Made by a program: the position numbers and the translations under genes. Of a stretch of 34,461 nucleotides of DNA, positions 1 through 8,963 are shown in pieces. The notes under the pieces were generated by a model. That model was not told the origin of the DNA. It saw only the letters and a list, made by a program, of their open reading frames with translations, and did not search any database. This stretch comes from Bacteroidales bacterium (GTDB lineage: Bacteria > Bacteroidota > Bacteroidia > Bacteroidales > UBA7960): assembly GCA_007135645.1 (NCBI GenBank), contig SLIL01000249.1, positions 1 to 34,461 on the forward strand. Reading direction: 5' to 3'. Within the stretch, counting starts at the first letter, position 1. Each line of letters begins with the position of its first letter.

Positions 1-377
1 AGTGTGCAATATTTTCTACAATAATTCAACCGCTACGCGGTAAGGCATGGAATTAACGAACTGTTGCCTGATTAACTATTGTAGCATTTAAGGTTTAATT
101 TATTCCCTGGATACCCTGTAGGGGTTAGATTATAAAAAGAATAGCTTAATCTGTCAAAGTAGAGTTATCTGTAGCTGTCATAACAACTTCCTGGATTGAG
201 CTTTCCATTGCACCGTCAACACCTTTACTGCAAAACATTACCTTTCATGGCCGGCGCTTTTTGTACTACCTGCATAGATTGCTACTGAGGTTTAAATACG
301 GAGAAATAAGGTTTGATTAATTTATCGATTCGGCTGCTATTGTATCTTCCACCTTTTGACCGGAGCACCCCTTCGGC

Positions 378-393
378 TCCCGTAAATACGGGA
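378..393. repeat. Short perfect palindrome TCCCGTAAATACGGGA
   Basis: 7-bp arms with an AA centre in a non-coding region. Confidence 0.6.
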
Positions 394-635
394 TTTCGGT
401 CTTTGTCCTCAACATTGCAGGTTTCCTGGCAACAAAACAAGGAACAAATGCGAAGCCTTGATCTTTTGCTACTTTTTGATTAAGCAACCGAGTCCCGAAG
501 GCGAGCTCAATGTGACAACTTTAATCAAATTATGATCACATTAAAAAGTAGAATAAAGTTTAAGAAGGCAGAATGATTGATCGTAGTTTTGGCATTAATG
601 CATCTTACGCTGATTTAAGGTTATGGAAACACGAA

Positions 636-700
636 ATGAAACTTACATGAGCACTGCGCTCACAAAAGATAATGGATAAACTCATTCATGTAAGTTCCAT
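636..700. repeat. Imperfect inverted repeat in intergenic DNA
   Basis: ATGAAACTTACATGA (636-650) and TCATGTAAGTTCCAT (686-700): 14 of 15 bp complementary with a 35 nt spacer. Confidence 0.65.
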
Positions 701-882
701 CTGTCCAATAACTTAAACCAATTTTATCCAGATGAAATGCACTTACGTTGGCGAAGAAGAAGTATAGCTTCTGATCTGAAAAATTGCAGATAAAACACAT
801 TCGGCAGCAAAGCAAAAGCTCTGCTGAAACGTATTGAAGAAATACTGAGAAAGATTGTAATCAGGGAATACTAAGCTGTTTC

Positions 883-1626
883 TTACAGCTCCCTGATGGA
901 AATATTCCTGAACTGAACCAGAGATGGGGAGCTGGCCCATTCACCGTCAACCTTATGGCCATGGTGTTGCAGGGCAATAGGGCCTCTTTCCGGCACGCCG
1001 GGCAACTGGGCATTTTCAATTACGGTGTGTCCATTGAGCACAACAGTAAGCCGGTCGCCCTTCATGGTGATCTCAAAAGTGTTCCACTCACCAACATGGT
1101 TATCGGCCATCATACTGGGCGTAACCCCTGCCCTTACTTCAGCGGGCATTGATCTGTCCATGCGATATCCGTAAACCTCACCTGAGCCAATGGGCCAGGT
1201 CCAAATGTTCACCTGTGCCTTGGATGTGCCCCGCAAATAAATACCTGAATCGGCATCGGGTACTGAGATGGTAATTTCCTGTCCCTGGGCATTGCGCTGG
1301 TGGGTTCCATCAGGCCTGATGATGGGCACACGGTGGTTAATAAAGGGAGTATCCTTAATGCGCCAGTCGAGCTTTAAAACAAAATCCCCGTATTCATTCT
1401 CTGTCCACAAATCCTTTTCGCCCGGAGCTTTACTCAAGGCATCATAATCAATCACCCCATCAACCACACGCCAGTGGCCTCCATCCCCTTCAGGTACTAT
1501 CCAGCCCTGAAGGTCTTTACCATTAAACAGTTCAACCCATTGACCATCTGCAGGTTGATTGGCGATGGAAGAAAACAGAAAAGCAAAGGAAAAAATGGTT
1601 GCTGAAAAAATACGGATGTGTTTCAT
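883..1626 (-). CDS. DUF1080 (3-keto-disaccharide hydrolase-like) secreted protein
   Basis: ORF 883..1821 translated. The likely start is the internal Met at 1626 (MKHIRIFSATIFSFAFLFSS signal peptide). Motifs include WVELFNGKDLQGW, DSGIYLRG, GEWNTFEITMKGDRLTVVLNG and GPIALQHHG, typical of DUF1080. Confidence 0.88.
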   Translation of the reverse strand: MKHIRIFSATIFSFAFLFSSIANQPADGQWVELFNGKDLQGWIVPEGDGGHWRVVDGVIDYDALSKAPGEKDLWTENEYGDFVLKLDWRIKDTPFINHRVPIIRPDGTHQRNAQGQEITISVPDADSGIYLRGTSKAQVNIWTWPIGSGEVYGYRMDRSMPAEVRAGVTPSMMADNHVGEWNTFEITMKGDRLTVVLNGHTVIENAQLPGVPERGPIALQHHGHKVDGEWASSPSLVQFRNISIREL

Positions 1627-1676
1627 GACAATGCGTTTTAAGAATGAAATGAATGGATAATTTTTAAGTATTCCTG

Positions 1677-1684
1677 CAAATATA
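1677..1684 (-). promoter_or_regulatory. Bacteroidetes -7 motif TATATTTG for the DUF1080 gene
   Basis: CAAATATA on the + strand, about 50 nt upstream of the inferred start at 1626; matches TAnnTTTG. Confidence 0.5.
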
Positions 1685-1871
1685 ACCCTAAATTGCATTC
1701 CAACATCGATAACCGGAAATAATTGTGGGTATCTTATCTCCATTTGTAAAACGCAAACCCTTCTCACGGATTCACCTCTCATCCAGACACCAGCCCTTTC
1801 ACAAAACCTAAAACTGCTCATCGAATCATCTTTACATGAATTTAAAAGCTGGGATTTTCAGGGTTAGTTTG

Positions 1872-1879
1872 TATATTTG
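1872..1879 (+). promoter_or_regulatory. Bacteroidetes -7 motif TATATTTG for the ThuA-like gene
   Basis: TATATTTG 25 nt upstream of the ATG at 1905. Confidence 0.55.
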
Positions 1880-1904
1880 AACCCTATTCAACAGGCAATC
1901 TCAA

Positions 1905-2681
1905 ATGTACAGACCAATGAACAGAATTGCAACCGGCTTATTACTGCTGCTCATAGCAATGGCAGCATGCTCGCCACCACCAAAACCCGAGAGAATGAAC
2001 ATTGTTGTAACCACCCAGACCGAAAGTTTTCGCCATGATAACATACCCGCTGCGGTAAATGCCATGAAGAATATGGCAAGGGAAAACAACTGGCAGTTAA
2101 TCCATACCGAAGATCCGCTCTTTTTCACAATGGACAATCTGGACACCCTGGACCTGATCATTTTCCTGCAAACCACAGGAAATATTTTCGGCGATGAGCA
2201 AAAGCAGGCCATTGAAGATTTTGTTGAGCAGGGAGGTGGCTTGCTTGCCATCCACACAGGTACCGTTACAGAAAATGACTGGGAGTGGTATATTCAGAAC
2301 CTTGGAGCCATATTTATTGGTCATCCGCCCGTACAGGAAGGCAAACTTATTATTGAAGACAGAAGCCATCCGGCCACAGCCTTTTTCCCTGATCCCATCT
2401 GGATCATAGAAGATGAATGGTACAGTTTTAACCGCAACCCCCGCCAGGACGTACATGTGCTTATTTCCATTGACGAGGCCAGTTATGATGTGGATAACAA
2501 CGAATGGTTTGAGGGTGTAAACCAGCGTATGGGCGATCACCCGCTGGTATGGTACAGGCATGTTGGGCAGGGGCGGATGTTTCAAACGGCATTGGGACAT
2601 CCCGAAGAGCTTTACTCCGACCCTCTGTTTTTAAAGCATATCAAAGGTGCTGTTTTATGGACCGCAGGGCATAAGGATTAG
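1905..2681 (+). CDS. ThuA-like domain lipoprotein
   Basis: 258 aa ORF with a lipobox-like N-terminus (LLLLLIAMAACS). ThuA-like features: TESFRHDNIPAA, FVEQGGGLLAIHTGT, EDEWYSF, HPLVWYRHVGQGRMFQTALGH. Confidence 0.88.
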   Translation: MYRPMNRIATGLLLLLIAMAACSPPPKPERMNIVVTTQTESFRHDNIPAAVNAMKNMARENNWQLIHTEDPLFFTMDNLDTLDLIIFLQTTGNIFGDEQKQAIEDFVEQGGGLLAIHTGTVTENDWEWYIQNLGAIFIGHPPVQEGKLIIEDRSHPATAFFPDPIWIIEDEWYSFNRNPRQDVHVLISIDEASYDVDNNEWFEGVNQRMGDHPLVWYRHVGQGRMFQTALGHPEELYSDPLFLKHIKGAVLWTAGHKD

Positions 2682-2773
2682 TCCCTTTATAACCGTCTTT
2701 TTTCGATGGAAGAATTGATCCATATTAACTATATTTACAGCAGATTTCATTACAGCTACAATCAAGAGGAACA

Positions 2774-3451
2774 ATGAGGATATTAATTGTATCAGCTACC
2801 ACGCTGGAGATAAAACCCTTGCTGAAAAACCTGAAATTCGAAGAACGTATCGATGCCCATTCCAACAGCTACAGCTTTAAGCGTATGCGCATCGATGTGC
2901 TCACCACCGGGGTTGGGATGGTGCCAACAGCATACCTGATGGGCAGGGCCCTGGCACGCCACCCTTACGATGCTGCCTTTAACCTGGGCATAGCAGGCAG
3001 CTTTACCCGCGACCTGGAACCCGGAGAGGTAGTCCATATTACCCATGACCGCTTCCCCGAGCTTGGGGCAGACCAGGGAGAATATTTTCTGTCGCTGATT
3101 GATCTGAAATTGCTGGAAGAGAACATTTTCCCCTACAAAGACGGACAGCTGATCAATGAATTGCCCATAAAAAGCAAAACCATCGACAAGCTTAAAACTG
3201 CCAGGAGCATAACCGTAAACCGGGTAAATACCACCAATAAAAGCATCGAAAAGATCAGGACACGCTGCAACCCCAACACCGAAAGCATGGAAGGTGCTGC
3301 ATTTTTTTATGCCTGTTTCTCGGAGAATATCCCATGCGCACAGATCAGGGCGATCTCCAATTACGTGGAGCAAACGGATGCTGACAGATGGAATATTCCA
3401 GGGGCCATTGAAAATCTGAACAGAGTGATCCTTCAGATTTTGCATGAGTAA
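2774..3451 (+). CDS. mqnB: Futalosine hydrolase (futalosine nucleosidase)
   Basis: 225 aa, MTA/SAH nucleosidase-like fold motifs: MRILIVSATTLEIKPLL, TTGVGMVPTAYLMGRAL, NLGIAGSF, SMEGAAFFYAC, RAISNYVE. Pattern is typical of Bacteroidetes MqnB. Confidence 0.82.
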   Translation: MRILIVSATTLEIKPLLKNLKFEERIDAHSNSYSFKRMRIDVLTTGVGMVPTAYLMGRALARHPYDAAFNLGIAGSFTRDLEPGEVVHITHDRFPELGADQGEYFLSLIDLKLLEENIFPYKDGQLINELPIKSKTIDKLKTARSITVNRVNTTNKSIEKIRTRCNPNTESMEGAAFFYACFSENIPCAQIRAISNYVEQTDADRWNIPGAIENLNRVILQILHE

Positions 3452-3510
3452 GCCGGAAATACATCAGCTTATCACATAAAAGAATTTTTACCAATCAATA
3501 AAACCATATC

Positions 3511-4476
3511 ATGATCATTGTTACGGGAGCAGCAGGATTTATAGGGAGTTGCATGATAAACAAGCTCAACAACAAAGGATACAAAGACATTGTAGCCGTT
3601 GATGACTTTTCACGTGCAGATAAAAATCTCAATCTTAACCATAAGGTTTTTCGCAATAAAATAGACCGTGAGGTGTTTTTTGAATGGCTAACGGAGAATC
3701 ACCGGCAGGTAAACTTCATCTTTCACCTGGGTGCGCGTACCGATACCACGGAATTCAACACTGCTGTTTTTGACAAGCTGAACCTGAACTATTCCAAAAA
3801 ACTATGGAGTCTGTGTGCACGGTATGATATTCCACTGGTTTATGCTTCTTCTGCAGCCACCTATGGCGATGGCAGTCTTGGCTACAATGATGATCATGAG
3901 ATTGTAAGCAGCCTGAAGCCACTCAACCCCTATGGCGAAAGCAAAAACGAGTTTGACAAATGGGCCCTGGCCCAGGAAGAAAAACCTCATTACTGGGCCG
4001 GGCTCAAATTTTTCAATGTTTACGGCCCCAACGAGTATCACAAAGGACGAATGGCATCGGTTGTAATACACGCTTACAGGCAGATCCTGGAAACAGGGGA
4101 AATGAAACTGTTTCGCTCTCACAAACCTGAATTCAAGGATGGAGAACAGCTCCGCGACTTTATTTACGTGAAAGATGTGGTTAACGTCTGTTATTTCATG
4201 ATGATGCATAAAGTTAAGTCTGGGCTGTACAACCTTGGAACCGGGAAAGCCCGAAGCTTTCTTGACCTGGCAAAAGCCACTTTCATGGCCATGAACAAAA
4301 AGCCATCCATTGATTTTGTGGATACCCCCGAAGACATCCGTGATAAATACCAGTATTTTACTGAAGCCAATATGAGCAAACTGTTTTCTGCCGGCTATAG
4401 CAGGCCTTTTTATTCATTGGAAGAGGGAGTGAAGGATTACGTGCAGAATTACCTGTCACGCGAGGCGCGTTACTGA
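3511..4476 (+). CDS. hldD: ADP-L-glycero-D-manno-heptose 6-epimerase
   Basis: 321 aa SDR epimerase: MIIVTGAAGFIGSCMINKLN, FHLGARTDTTE, YASSAATYGDG, NPYGESKNEFD, FFNVYGPNEYHKGRMASV, DFIYVKDVV. Confidence 0.9.
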   Translation: MIIVTGAAGFIGSCMINKLNNKGYKDIVAVDDFSRADKNLNLNHKVFRNKIDREVFFEWLTENHRQVNFIFHLGARTDTTEFNTAVFDKLNLNYSKKLWSLCARYDIPLVYASSAATYGDGSLGYNDDHEIVSSLKPLNPYGESKNEFDKWALAQEEKPHYWAGLKFFNVYGPNEYHKGRMASVVIHAYRQILETGEMKLFRSHKPEFKDGEQLRDFIYVKDVVNVCYFMMMHKVKSGLYNLGTGKARSFLDLAKATFMAMNKKPSIDFVDTPEDIRDKYQYFTEANMSKLFSAGYSRPFYSLEEGVKDYVQNYLSREARY

Positions 4477-4489
4477 TTGTTGATAAATA

Positions 4490-4631
4490 AATATTGAGTC
4501 CACTCTAAGAAGTAAATTATCCACAGATTACACAGATTCACACAGATTTTAAATCCTGATAATCAAACACTTTAAAAGAATAAATTATCACAGATTTACC
4601 GAAAACAAGTTTTCGGAGTGGGTTCAATATT
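4490..4631. repeat. Putative ~142 bp intergenic repeat element with imperfect terminal inverted repeats and CACAGATT direct repeats
   Basis: AATATTGAGTCCACTC (4490-4505) versus GAGTGGGTTCAATATT (4616-4631): 14/16 complementary. CACAGATT at 4522, 4531, 4541 and 4589. Inner palindrome CCGAAAACAAGTTTTCGG (4599-4616). Confidence 0.5.
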
Positions 4632-4687
4632 GGATAATTTTATTTGAATTCCTGCCTTTTGCAGGATCTGGCACTTACTGGCTTGTA

Positions 4688-5284
4688 TCAGATGGTCTCT
4701 GTTTCGGCGGCGAGGTACCCTTTCACAAACCCCACCAGCTCAGGGAAAAAATCAGTGAAATCCTTTTTAAACCCCGAATAGTGAAGCTTGAGGTCTGTTA
4801 CCGCATCTTCCATGCCTGATTTGAATGGAGTGCGCCGGGCAAGCCCTTCCATATGGCGTTGCAGGCTTTTCAGATCAGCATAGTTCACCAGCCAGTTGGA
4901 GCCGATCATAATAGGCAGTATAAATTTTGCACGCTTGGGAAGCATGATATAATTTTTCATAAGTACATTGTATGCACTCTGCACATATTTCTCTATAGGC
5001 TCCGAGCTATAGTCGTTCCAGTTGCGCGCAAGATAGTGGTCATAAAACATATCCACCACAACCCCTGAGTAATGGCGGTATTTTTCACGGATCCTGTCTT
5101 TACTCCTGGTTACGTAAGGGTGAGAATCGGTAAATTCATCAATTTTCCGATGCAGCTTTATCCCCCTTACCACAGCTGGTTTGTATTTTTCAATCTGGCG
5201 CCCTTTTACCATATCGGCAATAAAATTGCCCAGCATCAGATTTTCATCTTTGCCTGACAAATAGATATGGGCCAGAAAATTCAT
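4688..5284 (-). CDS. Acyl carrier protein phosphodiesterase-like (AcpH/DUF479) protein
   Basis: 198 aa: MNFLAHIYLSGKDENLMLGNFIADMVKG, GIKLHRKIDEFTDSHP, YSGVVVDMFYDHYLARNW. AcpH/DUF479 family signatures. Confidence 0.88.
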   Translation of the reverse strand: MNFLAHIYLSGKDENLMLGNFIADMVKGRQIEKYKPAVVRGIKLHRKIDEFTDSHPYVTRSKDRIREKYRHYSGVVVDMFYDHYLARNWNDYSSEPIEKYVQSAYNVLMKNYIMLPKRAKFILPIMIGSNWLVNYADLKSLQRHMEGLARRTPFKSGMEDAVTDLKLHYSGFKKDFTDFFPELVGFVKGYLAAETETI

Positions 5285-5529
5285 TTTTTACTTTGATTTT
5301 TAAGTGAAACAACTAATTCAATACATTTACATGCAGCACCATTAAATATTATGCTATTTTGTAAAAACTTTCGACAAAGCATGTATTTAAATCAACTGCA
5401 ATATACGGAAAATATTATAAAGCAAGTCTTATTTTTGATTATCCTGGATAATACTTTTAAATCATAAAATAACAATGAATTGTCCTTGCTGTTTAATGAT
5501 TATTAAAAATACTTCAGCTGTATTCTTTT

Positions 5530-5537
5530 TATCTTTG
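5530..5537 (+). promoter_or_regulatory. Bacteroidetes -7 motif TATCTTTG upstream of the TPR lipoprotein gene
   Basis: TATCTTTGC about 140 nt upstream of the ATG at 5678. Confidence 0.45.
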
Positions 5538-5677
5538 CACTCAGATTTCATCATTATACACAATCTGTTCAAGAACCATTCGTTTGAGATACTGGTGAAC
5601 GTCTTACGATCATTTCCCGGGCCGCTAAAACCCTCAAAAATGAAAGTTTATCAACAAATCGAAACAAATACTTTTAG

Positions 5678-6841
5678 ATGAAGCGCTTACTATTCCCCTT
5701 GCTTTTGTTAATTTTATCAGGATGTGCTGTTTTTACTCCCTTGCAAAGAAGCAGTCTGATTGGAATATTCCACCTTATTGAGGCCAACAACTACCCCGAA
5801 GCCAAAGAGGTAGCGGAACAGATGATCAATGAAGATGAAGAGTCCTCACAATGGGCAAGGACCTGGTATGCAAGAGGACTTCTTGCTCATAATGCCTATG
5901 TAGAGGGGAAAAGACACAACGACTCCAGAAGATTCCAGCTTTACCCCGACCAGCTTTTCGTGATATGGGAGTCCTTTGAAAAAGCAATGGAACTGGATGG
6001 GCGGGGCAGGCTCGACAGGCAGATCGCCCCCAAATATATTATCCTGATCAACAACCTCAACAAAGAGGGAGAAGAGCATTTCAGAAAAAGAGAATTTGAA
6101 CAGGCACTCACCCGGTTTCAAAAAGCAATTACTGTATCCCAGAGCCCAATTCTGACCATTGATAAGGATTACAACCTCTACTACAATGCCGCACTTGCTG
6201 CTTATAACGCGGGAAAAATGTCCAAAGCAGTTAAGTATCTCGAAATACTTGACGAAAATAATTATTCGCCCAATGTTTCGCACCTGTTGTTTACCATACA
6301 CATTGAAAACGAGGATGTTGACAAAGCAGAAAAAGTATTGCTGGATGGCATATCCAAATACGACAACAATGAGGAATTGGTATTGTTAATGGTAGACCTG
6401 TTATTTGAACAGGGTGATACCGAGCGATCCATTGAATTAATCAAGCAGGCCATTGAAGAAAGCCCCGAAGAGCACATCCTTTTTTACACCAAAGGGCTTG
6501 TTTATCAGAAAAACGGTCAATTCCGCAAGGCCATAGAAGCATACAAGAGTGCTGCTGAGCTGAAACCTGAAGACCCAATGATCTTTCTGAACATCGCTAC
6601 CTGCTATTTCAACATTGGTGTGGAGATTGAAGAAAACACCCGAACACTTGAAAGCAACATCCGGGTAATGGAAGAAATGGCCCTGTCGGAGCAGGCCTTT
6701 AGATCAGCCGAACGCTGGCTTGACAAAGCTTACCAGGTTGATACCCGCGACCAGGTGGTTTTGCTGAAGCTTTTTGAGCTGTACCGGGTAATGGGAAATA
6801 CCGAAAAATCCAGAAGCATCCAGCGCAGGTTTAATAAATGA
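5678..6841 (+). CDS. TPR-repeat lipoprotein
   Basis: 387 aa with lipobox MKRLLFPLLLLILSGC and several TPR-like repeats (e.g. EHILFYTKGLVYQKNGQFRKAIEAYKSAAELKPEDPMIFLNIATCYFNIG). Confidence 0.85.
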   Translation: MKRLLFPLLLLILSGCAVFTPLQRSSLIGIFHLIEANNYPEAKEVAEQMINEDEESSQWARTWYARGLLAHNAYVEGKRHNDSRRFQLYPDQLFVIWESFEKAMELDGRGRLDRQIAPKYIILINNLNKEGEEHFRKREFEQALTRFQKAITVSQSPILTIDKDYNLYYNAALAAYNAGKMSKAVKYLEILDENNYSPNVSHLLFTIHIENEDVDKAEKVLLDGISKYDNNEELVLLMVDLLFEQGDTERSIELIKQAIEESPEEHILFYTKGLVYQKNGQFRKAIEAYKSAAELKPEDPMIFLNIATCYFNIGVEIEENTRTLESNIRVMEEMALSEQAFRSAERWLDKAYQVDTRDQVVLLKLFELYRVMGNTEKSRSIQRRFNK

Positions 6842-6920
6842 TTGGGATTGGTAGGGTTTTTCGGAGGCTTTTTTTCACAGCCAATTCCCAAAACCTCCCC
6901 AAAATATCTCAACATACAAC

Positions 6921-6942
6921 GGGACAGGTCAAGCCCTGTCCC
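6921..6942. repeat. REP-like intergenic palindrome GGGACAGGTCAAGCCCTGTCCC
   Basis: Perfect 8-bp stem GGGACAGG/CCTGTCCC with a 6-nt loop, between convergent genes, with no adjacent long T run. Confidence 0.6.
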
Positions 6943-6976
6943 TACAAAATGCTTGGATCAGAAAACCAAACGCCGG

Positions 6977-8914
6977 TCAAATAGTAAATGCCAGTGTAAG
7001 CCCCAGAAACTGTTTGAACTGCGTACGGGGTCCTTTTCTGGGTGTTCCGTCGGGCAGCAATACAGGATCACCAGCGCTATCCAGCACGGGGAAACGGATA
7101 TCATCATCATAGATTACATGAAGGTTCACCCTCACCAGGAAATACCAGCTGATGCGCTTCTCGATATTCATTTCCCAGTCGAGGTCAACATTTTGTGGTT
7201 TTTCGAGATAGCTGGAAAACAATCTGATGGCGTTAGTAACCCTTAAGCCATCGGTAATATTGGTGCGGTTTCTTATCACCAGCTGCCCCCCCATTTCCTG
7301 CCTCGACCTTTGGTCAGCATCAATACCATGCGCTGTTTGGTTGATGGCAGCAGTATCAAGCACAAAGGTGTTCCGGTAAGATAAAGGAGCAAAGTTGATC
7401 CGGGTGTCTTTAATCGGAGTGTACTCAACCCCCACACCAATGGTCATAGCACCTGGATTTAAGAACCTGGAAACCACCACCGAATCATTGGGATAGTTGT
7501 ACCCCTTTGCCACCTGGGTCTTAAAATAAAAGGTGGAGCTGAAATCCAGTTTCTCGCGCAGGTCTGTATTGAACTGCGAATTGAACTCCAGGTTATCCGT
7601 ATTGGTGCGAAACCCGTGCTCTTCGGTCCAGATACTACCGTATCGCAGACGCCCTTCGCTGTTCCATCGGATTTTTCGTTGCTGGTTGGTATAATCTGCG
7701 GTTGACCGGATATCAACATTGGGAGCAAAAGAGCTCTGCCCCCCCCTGGCCCAGTTGGATAAATAAGTCTGATTTAAAGTTAACGAGCTCGACAAGCCAT
7801 ACCTCCAAAAAACAGGGATCTCATCAAGCGGTTTAAGGGTTGCCAGCTCCATTGATGGCCTTTGGGTGGTAATGGGGATGTTATCAGCACTCAATTTTTG
7901 TCTTCTTTCCACACTCACATTTTCTTCCAGCACCAGGGTGATCTCATTGCGGGCCGGATTTCCCATCCAAATAGTTATGGAGTCGTTTTCCATGTTTTTT
8001 ATCCAGAGCCTTCGCATCTCATCTCTCTTGCCCGACAACCAGAAAGGAGTTTGCGATCCGTTTACATCACTCACAAACAGCAACAGCGAATCCCTTGCAT
8101 AGTTGTAAGATAAAAGCGTATGGACAGCATATTTGAGCGAGTCATTCATTTGCTCGCTGGAAACAATATAAAACGGTGATCCTTCGGCGCCCATGATCAC
8201 CTGGTCGGTTTCTGTGATAACAACCTGGGTGGAATCAGTATTAAACGTGGTGGTTCTGTTGGGTGCCGGTCTTACAAAGGGAGGCACGATGCGGTTATTC
8301 TCGACCCGGTGCAAAGGAATATTAAGTGATTCCAGATACAAGGAGTCTATATTAACCTGAATAATGGTGTCACGAATTACCATTGCCGAATCAACCAAAA
8401 GCTGCAAACCAGGGATTCCGTGCCGGAAGTTTATGGCTGTTGTATCAATTGGTTTCACCACAATGTTTATGATCGTGTCGAAGGGTTCTCTTTCGGGAGG
8501 AACCGAATTGTTAATAAACGTGGAATCATTCAACCAGCGAATGGATACTCTTTCTCTTGAAACAAGACTGGCAGGTTCAAGCACAATGGAGTCGTATTCA
8601 AACCTTAGCAACCTGGTACGCACACTATCATATGGCTCCTTAAAGTGATCCACCAGCCTGGACAAAGACAGCCTGATGGTATCCCCTTCGGGCCTCCAGA
8701 AGTTCTTTTTTTCAAGCATCTGCAATAAATACTCAGATGCTGTATCCGGAGTAAAATCAATGGGCTGGATGGTGTCAGTCTGAGCACGGATGGTGTCATT
8801 CTGTAACTGAACAGTGTCATTCAGTTCCCGGACAGTTTCTCCGTTTTCAGACTGCGCTATCAATCCAGAGGAAAACAGCATTACAAAAAGCGAAAGTAAC
8901 ACGATGCGATGCAT
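6977..8914 (-). CDS. DUF3078 domain protein, probable outer-membrane barrel
   Basis: 645 aa with signal peptide (MHRIVLLSLFVMLFSSGLIAQ). Region FWRYGLSSSLTLNQTYLSNWARGGQSSFAPNVDIRSTADYTNQQRKIRWNSEGRLRYG is typical of DUF3078. Ends LGLTLAFTI. Confidence 0.8.
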   Translation of the reverse strand: MHRIVLLSLFVMLFSSGLIAQSENGETVRELNDTVQLQNDTIRAQTDTIQPIDFTPDTASEYLLQMLEKKNFWRPEGDTIRLSLSRLVDHFKEPYDSVRTRLLRFEYDSIVLEPASLVSRERVSIRWLNDSTFINNSVPPEREPFDTIINIVVKPIDTTAINFRHGIPGLQLLVDSAMVIRDTIIQVNIDSLYLESLNIPLHRVENNRIVPPFVRPAPNRTTTFNTDSTQVVITETDQVIMGAEGSPFYIVSSEQMNDSLKYAVHTLLSYNYARDSLLLFVSDVNGSQTPFWLSGKRDEMRRLWIKNMENDSITIWMGNPARNEITLVLEENVSVERRQKLSADNIPITTQRPSMELATLKPLDEIPVFWRYGLSSSLTLNQTYLSNWARGGQSSFAPNVDIRSTADYTNQQRKIRWNSEGRLRYGSIWTEEHGFRTNTDNLEFNSQFNTDLREKLDFSSTFYFKTQVAKGYNYPNDSVVVSRFLNPGAMTIGVGVEYTPIKDTRINFAPLSYRNTFVLDTAAINQTAHGIDADQRSRQEMGGQLVIRNRTNITDGLRVTNAIRLFSSYLEKPQNVDLDWEMNIEKRISWYFLVRVNLHVIYDDDIRFPVLDSAGDPVLLPDGTPRKGPRTQFKQFLGLTLAFTI

Positions 8915-8963
8915 AGGTAAAAGGATTTATTATTATTGTTTGTTAGTGACTGGTAAAAGCATG

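Noticed and set aside
743-940. 65-aa minus-strand ORF near the left edge
   Set aside because: Overlaps the 3' end of the DUF1080 gene in another frame; no recognisable domain.
2792-3445. 217-aa minus-strand ORF antisense to mqnB
   Set aside because: Overlaps almost exactly the futalosine hydrolase gene, which has clear family motifs.
4522-4596. Possible CRISPR-like repeat array
   Set aside because: Repeat units are only 8 bp with 1-2 nt gaps; no spacer-length intervals and no cas genes in the window.
5475-5681. 68-aa ORF upstream of the TPR lipoprotein
   Set aside because: Overlaps the putative promoter and leader; AT-rich, unrecognised translation, no evidence it is expressed.
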